From positions 1-64,000 of the forward strand of contig JAGSGY010000002.1 in assembly GCA_023954855.1 (NCBI GenBank): a DNA stretch of 64,000 nucleotides, in the 5' to 3' direction. Shown in pieces: positions 52,642 to 60,478 of this stretch (the first letter of the stretch is position 1; each line of letters starts with the position of its first letter). Made by a program: the position numbers and the translations under genes. Under the pieces are notes generated by a model. It saw only the letters and a list, made by a program, of their open reading frames with translations, ran no database searches and was not told the DNA's origin. This stretch comes from Pseudomonadota bacterium (GTDB lineage: Bacteria; Myxococcota_A; UBA796; GCA-2862545).

Positions 52642-54203
52642 CAGGCCTCCAGGCTGGCCCATGCCAGGCGGTTTCGGTAGTACAGCGCGAGCTTGGGGTC
52701 TTCGACGATCAGGTCACGACCTTCGCGTGCCACGGCACGGGTACGGTGGTAGCGGCCGAACCGGTCCAGCGCAGTCGCGAGGACGCGGTCGGGGTCGTTG
52801 GGGATGGCGAGCTGGCAGGATCCCTTCTCGGCAAGGGCCGCCAGCTCGTCCATGGCTGCACGCAGGGTGCTGTGGAAGTCGTTGTCGCGGACAATTCGAC
52901 CCAAGCGAGGCACGCGGATGACGCGGAAGGGGTCGTCGCTGCCGATCTGGCGAGTCAGGCAGCGCCATGCCACCCAGGCCACCAGATGGGTCTCCATCAC
53001 GTAGCTGCCGCGGGGGTAGGCCTGGGCGAGGGCGGTGGCGAGTCGGTCTGTGTACACCCTGTCGCGCTGCGCATCGACGATGACGTTGCCATCACGGTCG
53101 CAGACGTAGTTGCGGCGGTGCTCGGCTTGGTCCCTGCGCACTGCAGAGTCCTTCGAGACGGGGTTGCCGAGGCAGTCGAGTGGCTCGCCGAAGTGGGCGA
53201 TGCAGCTCGCCTCGAGATCGAGGACACGCCGCCCAAAGGCGAGCACCTCCTTTGGCTTCGCGAACTCGTCGTCGGTGATGATAAAGCGCTGCTTTCCGGC
53301 CTCCGCGAGGTGGTCGGTGGCGAGCGTGTCCGCCTCGAGGGTGAGCTGAAACGACAGCGTCAGAGGGACGACGTAGACCTCGCTGTCCTTGCGCTTGGCA
53401 GCGAGCATCTCTTGCCAGGCGGTGATGCCGGTGCCGAGGAGGCCCTTCTTGAGGTTGGACTCGATCTCGCCGCTTCGGGAGCGAGTGCCGCCGGGGAAGA
53501 ACAGCGAGTGGTGCCGCGTCGTCAGGCTGCGGACGGAGTAGTCCTTGAGCACCTCCTTGTAGAGGCTGGCTCGCTTGGTCCGGTCGACGGTGTAGGCGCC
53601 GAGCCGGCTCATGAAGAAGCCCATGACCGGATTCTTGAACAGGTTCAGGCCGGCCCCGTAGACGAAGGGCGGCAGGCCCGCCTGGTAGAGGGCCAAGCCG
53701 ATGAGCGGGCTGTCCAGGTTCGACACGTGGGTGGGGGCGAGAATGAGGGTCGCCTCGCGGCTCAGCTGCTGAAGCAGGCTCGTGTCGCCCTCGACGCGCA
53801 GTCGCCGGTCCCAGCCTCCGCGGATGTCGCGCATGCGCTTTGGACGTCCGGCAAGCAATCCATTCACGGCGCGGGGGAGCAGGTGCGTTGAGAAGCGGTA
53901 CATGCGGTTGTCGAAGTGACCGTGTACTTCGTCTGCCCAGTGCGCGACGAGGCGCAGGGCCGCCTCGATGCGCAGATATCGGTCTCCGCGGACGAGGGTG
54001 CGCGCGAGGTCGTCGAGAAGGATGTGCTCCTCGTGGCTTCCGCCGTGGTCCGCGAGGCGCTTTCGCTCCTGGTAGAGCGCGTCTTCCAGCACGGGCGTCA
54101 GCGCGCCGTCGGGCATGCCGTCGAGCCGCCTGCGGCTGCGGTCGACGAGATCGTGGATGACGACCGCGCGGGGAGCGGGGTCGTAGAGGCCAGTGTCATT
54201 CAT
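52641..54203 (-). CDS. Glycerol-3-phosphate acyltransferase-like protein (PlsB family)
   Basis: 520 residues. The acyltransferase motifs are APTHVSNLDSPL (HX4D) and SLFFPGGTRSRSG, where most relatives read PEGTRS: the invariant Glu is Gly here. A further block YVVPLTLSFQLTLEA corresponds to motif IV. There is no transmembrane helix. It is likely to acylate glycerol-3-phosphate or a related lipid; the co-translated gpsA supports the former. It overlaps the kinase gene by ATGA. Confidence 0.86.
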   Translation of the reverse strand: MNDTGLYDPAPRAVVIHDLVDRSRRRLDGMPDGALTPVLEDALYQERKRLADHGGSHEEHILLDDLARTLVRGDRYLRIEAALRLVAHWADEVHGHFDNRMYRFSTHLLPRAVNGLLAGRPKRMRDIRGGWDRRLRVEGDTSLLQQLSREATLILAPTHVSNLDSPLIGLALYQAGLPPFVYGAGLNLFKNPVMGFFMSRLGAYTVDRTKRASLYKEVLKDYSVRSLTTRHHSLFFPGGTRSRSGEIESNLKKGLLGTGITAWQEMLAAKRKDSEVYVVPLTLSFQLTLEADTLATDHLAEAGKQRFIITDDEFAKPKEVLAFGRRVLDLEASCIAHFGEPLDCLGNPVSKDSAVRRDQAEHRRNYVCDRDGNVIVDAQRDRVYTDRLATALAQAYPRGSYVMETHLVAWVAWRCLTRQIGSDDPFRVIRVPRLGRIVRDNDFHSTLRAAMDELAALAEKGSCQLAIPNDPDRVLATALDRFGRYHRTRAVAREGRDLIVEDPKLALYYRNRLAWASLEA

Positions 54204-55702
54204 GGGGGGCTCGTCATTCTAAGAATGGCCCCATCCTCGGCGGACTCGATGCGCCCCTCTGCGAAGAGCACCTCGCAGTGGTCGAGGAGGGTGTGTTCGC
54301 CGACGCGGAGGCTTCGGGCGATGTCGGGAAGGCTGCTCGGCCCCTGCTCGGACAGGATAGCGAGGATTTGCTTGGGCACCGCGTCGAGCTGGGCGTCATC
54401 GATGTGCCGGCCTTGGGTGCGGAGCCAGGCACGGATGTGTCCGTGAATCGAGGCGGGGTGGCCAAAGCTGTCGCGCCACCATCGCTCTGCCCGCTCGGCC
54501 GGGGCTCCCCAAGCGACGGCTAGACGCACGGTGTCACCTCGCCCAAGCGGGGGCGGCGTGAACTCGCTGGCGCCCATCTCACGCAGGGCGGGCACGGGGC
54601 GTTCCGTCTGTACGATGAGAAGTGTGGGGCGCGCCGATGCCACCGCTGCTCGGGCCATCTCGGCGGCGAACTCGGGGCTTGCTTCGCCGGTGTGGGCGGC
54701 CGGGGTCTTGCCTTTGGCCGCTTCAAGCTTGTCAGCCTCGACGTACTCGGCCCCCTCCCGCAACGCGACGCGCAGTGCCTCTTCTGCGAGCGTGCGGCGA
54801 CCCGAACCGGGCGGGCCGTAGAGCACGACTACCCGAGTCTCGCCGCTCAGCACTTCCACCGCTAGTCTCCGCAAGGTGTCTCGAAGCTCGCTCATGCCCA
54901 ATACGGGTCGGGCCGAGTCCGTGCCGGAGCCTTCCCACAGCCGGGCGGCGATCACCCGGAGATCGTCGGGCCGATGGATGGGCGAGCGAGCGAGCAGCTC
55001 AAGCAGGACCTCGTCGATCGGGCCGGCGAGTGCGGGGCGATGGCTCGACGGCGGTGGCGGAACCGTCGCGAGCGGCAGGTAGGCGAGTGCTGCCGGGTCT
55101 GGGGGGTTGAAGGGCGGCTCGCCGGCGAGGCTCGCGTAGGCCACCGCGCCAAAGGCGTACAGGTCTGAAGACGGTGTGGGTACGCCACCCTTGAGCAGTT
55201 CTGGCGCAGCGTAGCCAAGGGTGCCGCGGAAGCCGAAGGGCACGGTCTCGTCGAGCTCAGCGGCGAGGCCTAGATCGAGGAGAATCGGCTCTCCGTCTTT
55301 GCGGACCATCACGTTGCTGGGGGTCAGGTCACCATGCACGATCTCCTGACTGTGCAGGTAGTTCAGGGCAGTGAGCACGCGCAGGAGCACCTGCACGACT
55401 TCTTCGAGGGGACGCTCTGCCGCCCACTCGACGAGGGGTAGCCCGTGGATCAGCTCCAGCGCGAGCCAGTCCCCACGCGGGTCGCACGCGACCAGCGTCG
55501 AGAGGCCGGCGTGCTCGAGCTTCTCAAGAAGCTTCGCCTCGTGCAGCAATGCATCCCGTCCGCGAGGGGTCCGTGGGAGCTTGAGGGCGACAATGCCGTT
55601 CTCACCCTGGGCTCGGTAGACTTCCGAGGTGCCGCCGACCGCGATTCGCTCCAGGAGCGTCCAGGGTCCAAGCTTGGTGGCGGTGGTGCGCATGACGGGC
55701 AT
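54200..55702 (-). CDS. Ser/Thr protein kinase fused to a P-loop NTPase-like module
   Basis: About 500 residues. Residues about 10-265 form a protein kinase with glycine loop (IAVGGTSEVYRA), Lys in VALKLP, HGDLTPSNVM (catalytic Asp; HRD reads HGD), LLDLGLA (DFG reads DLG) and GTLGYAAPELL. After about 300 comes a P-loop (VVVLYGPPGSGRRTLAEEAL) with a following AAA-like segment. The last 70 residues resemble a winged helix (SLPDIARSLRVGEHTLLDHCEVLFAEGRIE in outline). An HGD instead of HRD is tolerated in some kinases. The ATG at 55702 is used; 55693 is possible. Coupled to the acyltransferase and gpsA. Confidence 0.87.
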   Translation of the reverse strand: MPVMRTTATKLGPWTLLERIAVGGTSEVYRAQGENGIVALKLPRTPRGRDALLHEAKLLEKLEHAGLSTLVACDPRGDWLALELIHGLPLVEWAAERPLEEVVQVLLRVLTALNYLHSQEIVHGDLTPSNVMVRKDGEPILLDLGLAAELDETVPFGFRGTLGYAAPELLKGGVPTPSSDLYAFGAVAYASLAGEPPFNPPDPAALAYLPLATVPPPPSSHRPALAGPIDEVLLELLARSPIHRPDDLRVIAARLWEGSGTDSARPVLGMSELRDTLRRLAVEVLSGETRVVVLYGPPGSGRRTLAEEALRVALREGAEYVEADKLEAAKGKTPAAHTGEASPEFAAEMARAAVASARPTLLIVQTERPVPALREMGASEFTPPPLGRGDTVRLAVAWGAPAERAERWWRDSFGHPASIHGHIRAWLRTQGRHIDDAQLDAVPKQILAILSEQGPSSLPDIARSLRVGEHTLLDHCEVLFAEGRIESAEDGAILRMTSPP

Positions 55703-55730
55703 GTTATGCAATCTGCCTCGAGAGGTGTTC

Positions 55731-56204
55731 ATGGAAGCGTCTGCGGCGAGTGAAGGCCCGCGAATGGCGCCGGCTGGAGCGGCAGAGCTCGTGGCGCTCT
55801 TCGATGGCGATTGTGGCCTGTGTACCGCCACGCTGCGCTTCATCGAGGCGCGCGACGACAGCGGTCGCATCGAGTGCGGTGACCTGCGGAATCCGTCGAC
55901 GGCGGAACGCTTTCCGAGCTTCACCGCGGAGGCCGTGCGCGCGCAGCTGCATGCGGTGGACTCGGGAGGGACGCTGTACGTGGGTATTGATGCGGTCCGC
56001 GAGTGTGGCCGACGGCTGCCTCGTTACCGGCTGGTGGCCTGGGTGCTCGGGGTTCCCGGCATTCGCTTCGTCGCCCAGAGGGTCTACATGCTGATCGCGA
56101 AGAACCGGCTCCTGCTCAACCCGTTCCTGCCTGCGACCACGCCCGCTTGCGAAGGGGACAACTGTGCGGTGGACTGGGATGCTCTCGAGAAGGGACAGCT
56201 GTGA
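55731..56204 (+). CDS. DCC-family thiol-disulphide oxidoreductase-like protein (DUF393)
   Basis: 157 residues. The DCC motif is FDGDCGLCTATLRFIE (DxxCxxC), followed by a region with DLRNPSTAERFP. The middle has the expected GGTLYVGIDAVRECGRRLPRYRLVAWVLGVPG in parts. A C-terminal CEGDNCAVD adds two cysteines. The family is thought to have thioredoxin-like activity. AGAGG precedes the ATG at 55731. It overlaps the next gene by GTGA. Confidence 0.9.
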   Translation: MEASAASEGPRMAPAGAAELVALFDGDCGLCTATLRFIEARDDSGRIECGDLRNPSTAERFPSFTAEAVRAQLHAVDSGGTLYVGIDAVRECGRRLPRYRLVAWVLGVPGIRFVAQRVYMLIAKNRLLLNPFLPATTPACEGDNCAVDWDALEKGQL

Positions 56205-56665
56205 CTGCTGACCTTCATGTTGTGCTGATGAACCCCGAGATTCCGCCCAACACGGGCAACGTGGGCCGGTTGGTTGTCGGAGTGGAGGTCCCGCTCCACA
56301 TCGTCCATCCGATTGGCTTTTCGATGGATGAGAAGGCCGTGCGTCGCGCCGGGCTCGACTACTGGAACCACGTGGACCTACGCGAACACGAAAGCCCTGA
56401 GGCGTTCTGGAAATGGGCTGAAGGACGCCGCGTGCACCTGTTCTCGACCCAGGGTGATGCGAGCTATGCCGCTTGCGAGTATGAGCCCGGGGACGTGCTT
56501 GTGTTCGGGCGCGAGACCAAGGGCCTGCCGAAAGAGTGGATCGCCGAGCACGGTGCCTGGAAGATCCCGATGACCGGTCCGGTGCGGAGCCTGAACCTCT
56601 CGAACGCGGTCGCCGTCGTGACCTACCAGGCACTCCAACGCATTCGGCCCCAGCTGTTTCGCTGA
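56201..56665 (+). CDS. trmL: tRNA (cytidine(34)-2'-O)-methyltransferase
   Basis: 154 residues, a minimal SPOUT methyltransferase. Motif 1 is NPEIPPNTGNVGRL, motif 2 VFGRETKGLPKEW and motif 3 IPMTGPVRSLNLSNAVAVVTYQALQ. It methylates the 2' oxygen of the wobble base in tRNA-Leu isoacceptors. The GTG at 56201 overlaps the preceding stop (GTGA) and has AAGGG upstream. It is convergent with the acyl-CoA ligase gene. Confidence 0.95.
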   Translation: MTADLHVVLMNPEIPPNTGNVGRLVVGVEVPLHIVHPIGFSMDEKAVRRAGLDYWNHVDLREHESPEAFWKWAEGRRVHLFSTQGDASYAACEYEPGDVLVFGRETKGLPKEWIAEHGAWKIPMTGPVRSLNLSNAVAVVTYQALQRIRPQLFR

Positions 56666-56711
56666 GGCCGAAGGGGGGCCTGGCATTGCCAGACCCGAAG
56701 AGGGGCGCGGA

Positions 56712-58550
56712 TCAGGTGCCGGGCTTCTTCTTGGTGTACATCGCCTCGATCTCGTCGGCGTAGCGGTCGTAGACGACCTTGCGCTTCACCTTGAAGCTCG
56801 CGGTGAGCAGGCCGTTGTCGGTGGTCATCGGCTCGACAATCGTGAAGTACTTGATGGTCTCGTACTTCGCGAGGGTCTCGTTGACGGCATCGATGTGCGC
56901 CTGCACGGCGTTGGCCACGGCCTCGCCGTTCGGGTCGGCAGGCACGCCCTTCTGCTCGGCCCAGGTCTCGAGCTCTTCGGTGTCGATCGCGATGATGACG
57001 GTCACGAAGTTGCGCAGGTCGGCGACGGTGACGGCTTCCTGGACGATGGTCAGGTTCTTCAGGCGGCCTTCGAGCTTGGCGGGCGCAATGTACTTGCCAC
57101 CCGAGGTCTTCATCAGCTCCTTCTTGCGGCCGGTGATCTTGACGAAGCCGTCCTGATCGACGGAGCCGAGGTCACCGGTGAGGAACCAACCCTCGTCGTT
57201 GAAGGCGGCCGCGGTCGCCTCGTCGCGGTTGAGGTAGCCGGGGGTGATGTTCGGGCCCTTGGCCTCGATCTCGCCGTCGGCGGCAATGCGGATGGTGACG
57301 CCGGGCAGTGCGGGGCCCACCGTTCCGACGCGGATGCGGCCGGGCAGGTTGGCGGTCAAGCCGGGGCAGGTCTCGGTCAGGCCGTAGGCTTCGAGCAGGT
57401 CGAGCCCCATGGCCATGAAGAACTCTTGCACTTCGACGTTGAGCGGCGCGGAGCCGGAGAGAAGCACCTTGGCGCGCTCGAAGCCGAGGGCGCCGCGAAG
57501 CTTGGAGAGCACGATGCGATCGGCAATCCGGAACTTGAGGTTCGTCAGGAAGGGCACCGGGCGTCCGGTGCTGCGGTAGGGGATCGTGGCCTTGCCGGCA
57601 GCGACGGCAGCGTGGAACAGGCGCTGGCGGATCGGCGGTGCGCCGGCGACCTTGCCCTCGATGCGTGCCTTCATCTTCTCAAAGACGCGAGGTGCCGCGG
57701 GGAAGAATCCGGGGTTCGTTGCGTTGAGGTCATCGACAAGCGTCGGCACGGCCGAGATGACAATCGGTGCGTCGAAGAACGGTCCGCCGAGCTCGATGAG
57801 CCGGCCGAAGCTGTGCGCGAGCGGCAAGAACAGGAACAGGCCGCTGTCGTGCAGGTCATCGGTGAAGATGGCCGTGGTGCCGATGTTCTCCAGGAACGAG
57901 AGCATGTTCTCGTTGGTCTGGATGACGGCCTTCGGCGGTCCGGTCGTACCGGAGGTGTAGGTGTAGGTGCAGGTGTCCTCGCGGGTGAGGCCCTCGCCAC
58001 GCTTGGTCCGCTCATCGGCGGTTTCGGCGAGCTTCTCGGTCCCGCGCTTCTCGACGTCTGCCAGGGACTCCCAGTCATCGGCTGGCGCGATGCCTTCAGG
58101 GTTCATGACGATGATGTGCTGCAGCTTCACTTCAGAGGCGTCGTACTTCTTGTCGAAGAAGGTGAAGCCGTTGCGCAGCTCGCGAACCTTGGCGAGTTGG
58201 GCAGCGTCTTCGACGATGCTGATGATGCAGCCGGTGTCGACGTGCATGTAGCCGGCTTCTTCCGGTAGCAGGGTGGCGTAGACCGGTACGGTGCGCAGGC
58301 CGACGGAGAGGGCCGCAAAGTCGCAGGCGATCCAGTCTTCGGAGGTGTTGCCGAGAACGGCGACGGCGGCGTGGTGAGGCACATCGTCGAGCGCAGTCAG
58401 CAGGCCGGAGGCGATGGCCTCCATGCGCTTGCCGAGGGTCGCGTAGGTGGTGTCGGCGTAGGTCCCATTGACCTTGGCGCGCACGGCCACGGTCTTCGGG
58501 CTCTCCGAAATACGGCGCAGAATCATCTGGCCAATCGTCTTGTCAGACAT
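56712..58550 (-). CDS. Long-chain acyl-CoA synthetase (AMP-forming)
   Basis: 612 residues. The AMP-binding P-loop is TYTYTSGTTGPPKAV (about 195-209), with EAYGLTETCP, then GWFLTGDLGSVDQDGFVKITGRKKELMKTSGGKYIAP in parts, with the hinge and the lysine-rich end. This fits long-chain fatty acid-CoA ligases of the FadD15 type, which load fatty acids as acyl-CoA. It may relate to the FadL-type porin and PlsB-like enzyme of this window, but that is inference. Its ribosome site lies inside a hairpin (58558-58579). Confidence 0.93.
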   Translation of the reverse strand: MSDKTIGQMILRRISESPKTVAVRAKVNGTYADTTYATLGKRMEAIASGLLTALDDVPHHAAVAVLGNTSEDWIACDFAALSVGLRTVPVYATLLPEEAGYMHVDTGCIISIVEDAAQLAKVRELRNGFTFFDKKYDASEVKLQHIIVMNPEGIAPADDWESLADVEKRGTEKLAETADERTKRGEGLTREDTCTYTYTSGTTGPPKAVIQTNENMLSFLENIGTTAIFTDDLHDSGLFLFLPLAHSFGRLIELGGPFFDAPIVISAVPTLVDDLNATNPGFFPAAPRVFEKMKARIEGKVAGAPPIRQRLFHAAVAAGKATIPYRSTGRPVPFLTNLKFRIADRIVLSKLRGALGFERAKVLLSGSAPLNVEVQEFFMAMGLDLLEAYGLTETCPGLTANLPGRIRVGTVGPALPGVTIRIAADGEIEAKGPNITPGYLNRDEATAAAFNDEGWFLTGDLGSVDQDGFVKITGRKKELMKTSGGKYIAPAKLEGRLKNLTIVQEAVTVADLRNFVTVIIAIDTEELETWAEQKGVPADPNGEAVANAVQAHIDAVNETLAKYETIKYFTIVEPMTTDNGLLTASFKVKRKVVYDRYADEIEAMYTKKKPGT

Positions 58551-58607
58551 GCAAAATCCTCCCAGATCCGACCGGGAGGGTAACGCATCGCCGGGGGTGT
58601 GCCCGGT
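58551..58607 (-). promoter_or_regulatory. Two-hairpin leader hiding the ribosome site of the acyl-CoA ligase gene
   Basis: On the minus strand the arm 58579-58572 pairs over 8 bases (one G-U) with 58565-58558, closing a six-base loop. The GGGAGG of the right arm is the Shine-Dalgarno, seven bases before the ATG. A second hairpin (58606-58602 with 58595-58591) lies upstream. The stem is followed by ATTTTGC, so it may also be a weak terminator for the lipoprotein gene. Confidence 0.5.
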
Positions 58608-58637
58608 CAGTGCAACGTAAGGTTCGAGGCGAGCTGC

Positions 58638-59219
58638 CTAGTCGTCGCGCTCGTCCATCTTGCCGTCGCCATCCGTGTCGAGTCCGGTGCGAACGACCTG
58701 GCCGTCCTTGTCGAACTTCTCCCACATGTCGATCATGCCGTCGCCGTTCGTGTCGCGCTCTTTGCGGCTGACCCGACCGTCCTCGTAGTACGAGAAGACG
58801 TTCATCTTGCCGTCGAAGTCGGTGTCGACTTCGGTCATGACGCGGGAACCTTCGCGGTAGTGGTCCACCCAGTCGAAGGTGCCGTCGAAGTCGCTGTCCA
58901 TCTCCTCGCGCTCGATGGCGCCGGTGTCGGAGAACAGCGTGACGACGTCGATGCGTCCGTCGTAGTTGAGGTCGACTTCCTTGCGAACCAAGAGCCGGCT
59001 CGCAGCACTGCGCTCGCGCAGGAAGTTCACGATCTCGGCCTTTCCGTCGCGATCGAGGTCGATCTCTTGGCGGATGAGTCCATCGCCCGTGGGGCGCTCG
59101 GTGTATTGGTGCGCCGTGATGCGATCGACCTTTGCGGCGGCGGACTGCACGGGCTCGTCGGTGTTCTTTGGGCCACAGGCCACAAGAAGGGGGACGAGGA
59201 TGAGAGCGGCGTAGTTCAC
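58638..59219 (-). CDS. Lipoprotein with calcium-type DxDxDG repeats
   Basis: 193 residues. The GTG at 59219 is set by GGAGG seven bases upstream. Signal ILVPLLVAC gives an acylated Cys. The rest is a chain of about six similar units of about 22 residues, each with an EF-hand-like loop: DLDRDGKAE, DLNYDGRID, DSDFDGTFD, DTDFDGKMN, DTNGDGMID, DTDGDGKMD. It is expected to bind calcium at the cell surface. Confidence 0.88.
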   Translation of the reverse strand: MNYAALILVPLLVACGPKNTDEPVQSAAAKVDRITAHQYTERPTGDGLIRQEIDLDRDGKAEIVNFLRERSAASRLLVRKEVDLNYDGRIDVVTLFSDTGAIEREEMDSDFDGTFDWVDHYREGSRVMTEVDTDFDGKMNVFSYYEDGRVSRKERDTNGDGMIDMWEKFDKDGQVVRTGLDTDGDGKMDERDD

Positions 59220-59320
59220 GTGGGGCCTCCGAAAGGGCGAGCCTGGACCCACGCATCTTACCGGGCACGGTCCCGTCTGCAACCCGGTGACGTGCTAGTC
59301 TTGTCGAAGACGGAGGAGAC

Positions 59321-60478
59321 GTGGAGACGCCGCATCCGGGAGGACGGCTCGTCGTAGTCGACGATGAGCCTGTCATTCTGACCGTCCTACAGTCTGTACT
59401 CGACGGTGAACCATGGGACATCGTCTACGCCCAAGATGGTGCATCTGCGGTTGCAGCGATGGCCGAGGGCGTCGACGTACTGCTGACCGACAAGAACTTG
59501 CCGGACATCAACGGGCTCGATCTCGTGCGCCATGCACGCGAAAAGACCCCCGACGCCGAGGCGATTCTCCTCACAGGCTACGCAAGTCTGGAGACGGCGA
59601 TCGAGGCCGTGAAACTCGACCTGTTCGACTACATCGTCAAGCCGCCACGCGACATCTTCGAAGTCGCGAAGAAGGTGCGCGCAGCCTTCGAACGTCAGCG
59701 CATGCGTCGCGAGAATCGGAGACTGCTCGCCGATCTCTCCGAAAAGAATGCGGAGCTGACGACGGCCCTCGACGAGGTGCGCCGTGCCCAGGGGGAGCTG
59801 GTCCAGTCCGAGAAGCTTGCGGGAATCGGCACGCTCGCCGCGGGGGTGGCCCACGAGATCAGCTCGCCCTTGTTTGGGGTCATGGGCCTGGCAGAGGCGA
59901 TCGTCGACGAGTCCGACCTGGACGAGATTCACGAGCACGCGCGAGAGATCGTCAGCTATTCGCGGTCGATCCGCGAGATCGTGGTCGGGCTGACCGGGTA
60001 TGCGCGCGACGCTCAGACCGTGCACGACGTGGCCTGTGACATGGCAGCTGCTGCGCGAGATGCCTGCCGACTGGTTGCCCATTCGGCGGCGGCGAGAGAG
60101 TCGCAGCTCGAGGTGCGCGCCGAAGGCAGCTTCTGGGTTCTGGCTCGTGCGCCGGAGCTTCAGCAGGTCTTTGTGAACCTGGTCCGAAATGCTGCCGAGG
60201 CGAGTGGGGCGGAGGGCCAGGTCTTGGTCACTCTGTCGAGGCTGGGCGAGTCGGTGGTCGCCTCCGTCGAGGACACAGGACCGGGACTGCCCGCAGGCGC
60301 CGAGCACCAGGTCTTCGATCCGTTCTTTACGACCAAGGCGCCCGGAGAGGGCACCGGCCTGGGCCTGAACATCGTCTACCGCATCGTCACCCGCTACCAA
60401 GGCACGATCGTCGCCGAGAACCGAGAAGACGGCGGGGCTCGCTTTGTGTTGCGACTGCCAGCGACCGAGGCGCCATGA
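59321..60478 (+). CDS. Response-regulator receiver/histidine kinase
   Basis: 385 residues. The GTG at 59321 has GGAGGA upstream. An N-terminal receiver has VVVDDEP and phospho-acceptor Asp57 in LLTDKNLPD, with IVKPP at the end. A coiled linker (about 120-165) leads to HisKA with His178 ([12 protein letters not shown]), then an intact ATPase domain with [10 protein letters not shown] (N-box), DTGPGLP (G1) and [13 protein letters not shown] (G2). The receiver is upstream of the kinase, so phosphate may enter from another kinase. It overlaps the next kinase gene by ATGA. Confidence 0.93.
   Translation: METPHPGGRLVVVDDEPVILTVLQSVLDGEPWDIVYAQDGASAVAAMAEGVDVLLTDKNLPDINGLDLVRHAREKTPDAEAILLTGYASLETAIEAVKLDLFDYIVKPPRDIFEVAKKVRAAFERQRMRRENRRLLADLSEKNAELTTALDEVRRAQGELVQSEKLAGIGTLAAGVAHEISSPLFGVMGLAEAIVDESDLDEIHEHAREIVSYSRSIREIVVGLTGYARDAQTVHDVACDMAAAARDACRLVAHSAAARESQLEVRAEGSFWVLARAPELQQVFVNLVRNAAEASGAEGQVLVTLSRLGESVVASVEDTGPGLPAGAEHQVFDPFFTTKAPGEGTGLGLNIVYRIVTRYQGTIVAENREDGGARFVLRLPATEAP

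Noticed and set aside
56666-56711. CTGGC/GCCAG inverted repeat between trmL and the ligase gene as a bidirectional terminator
   Set aside because: The stem is only five bases with a three-base loop and no T-run on either side.
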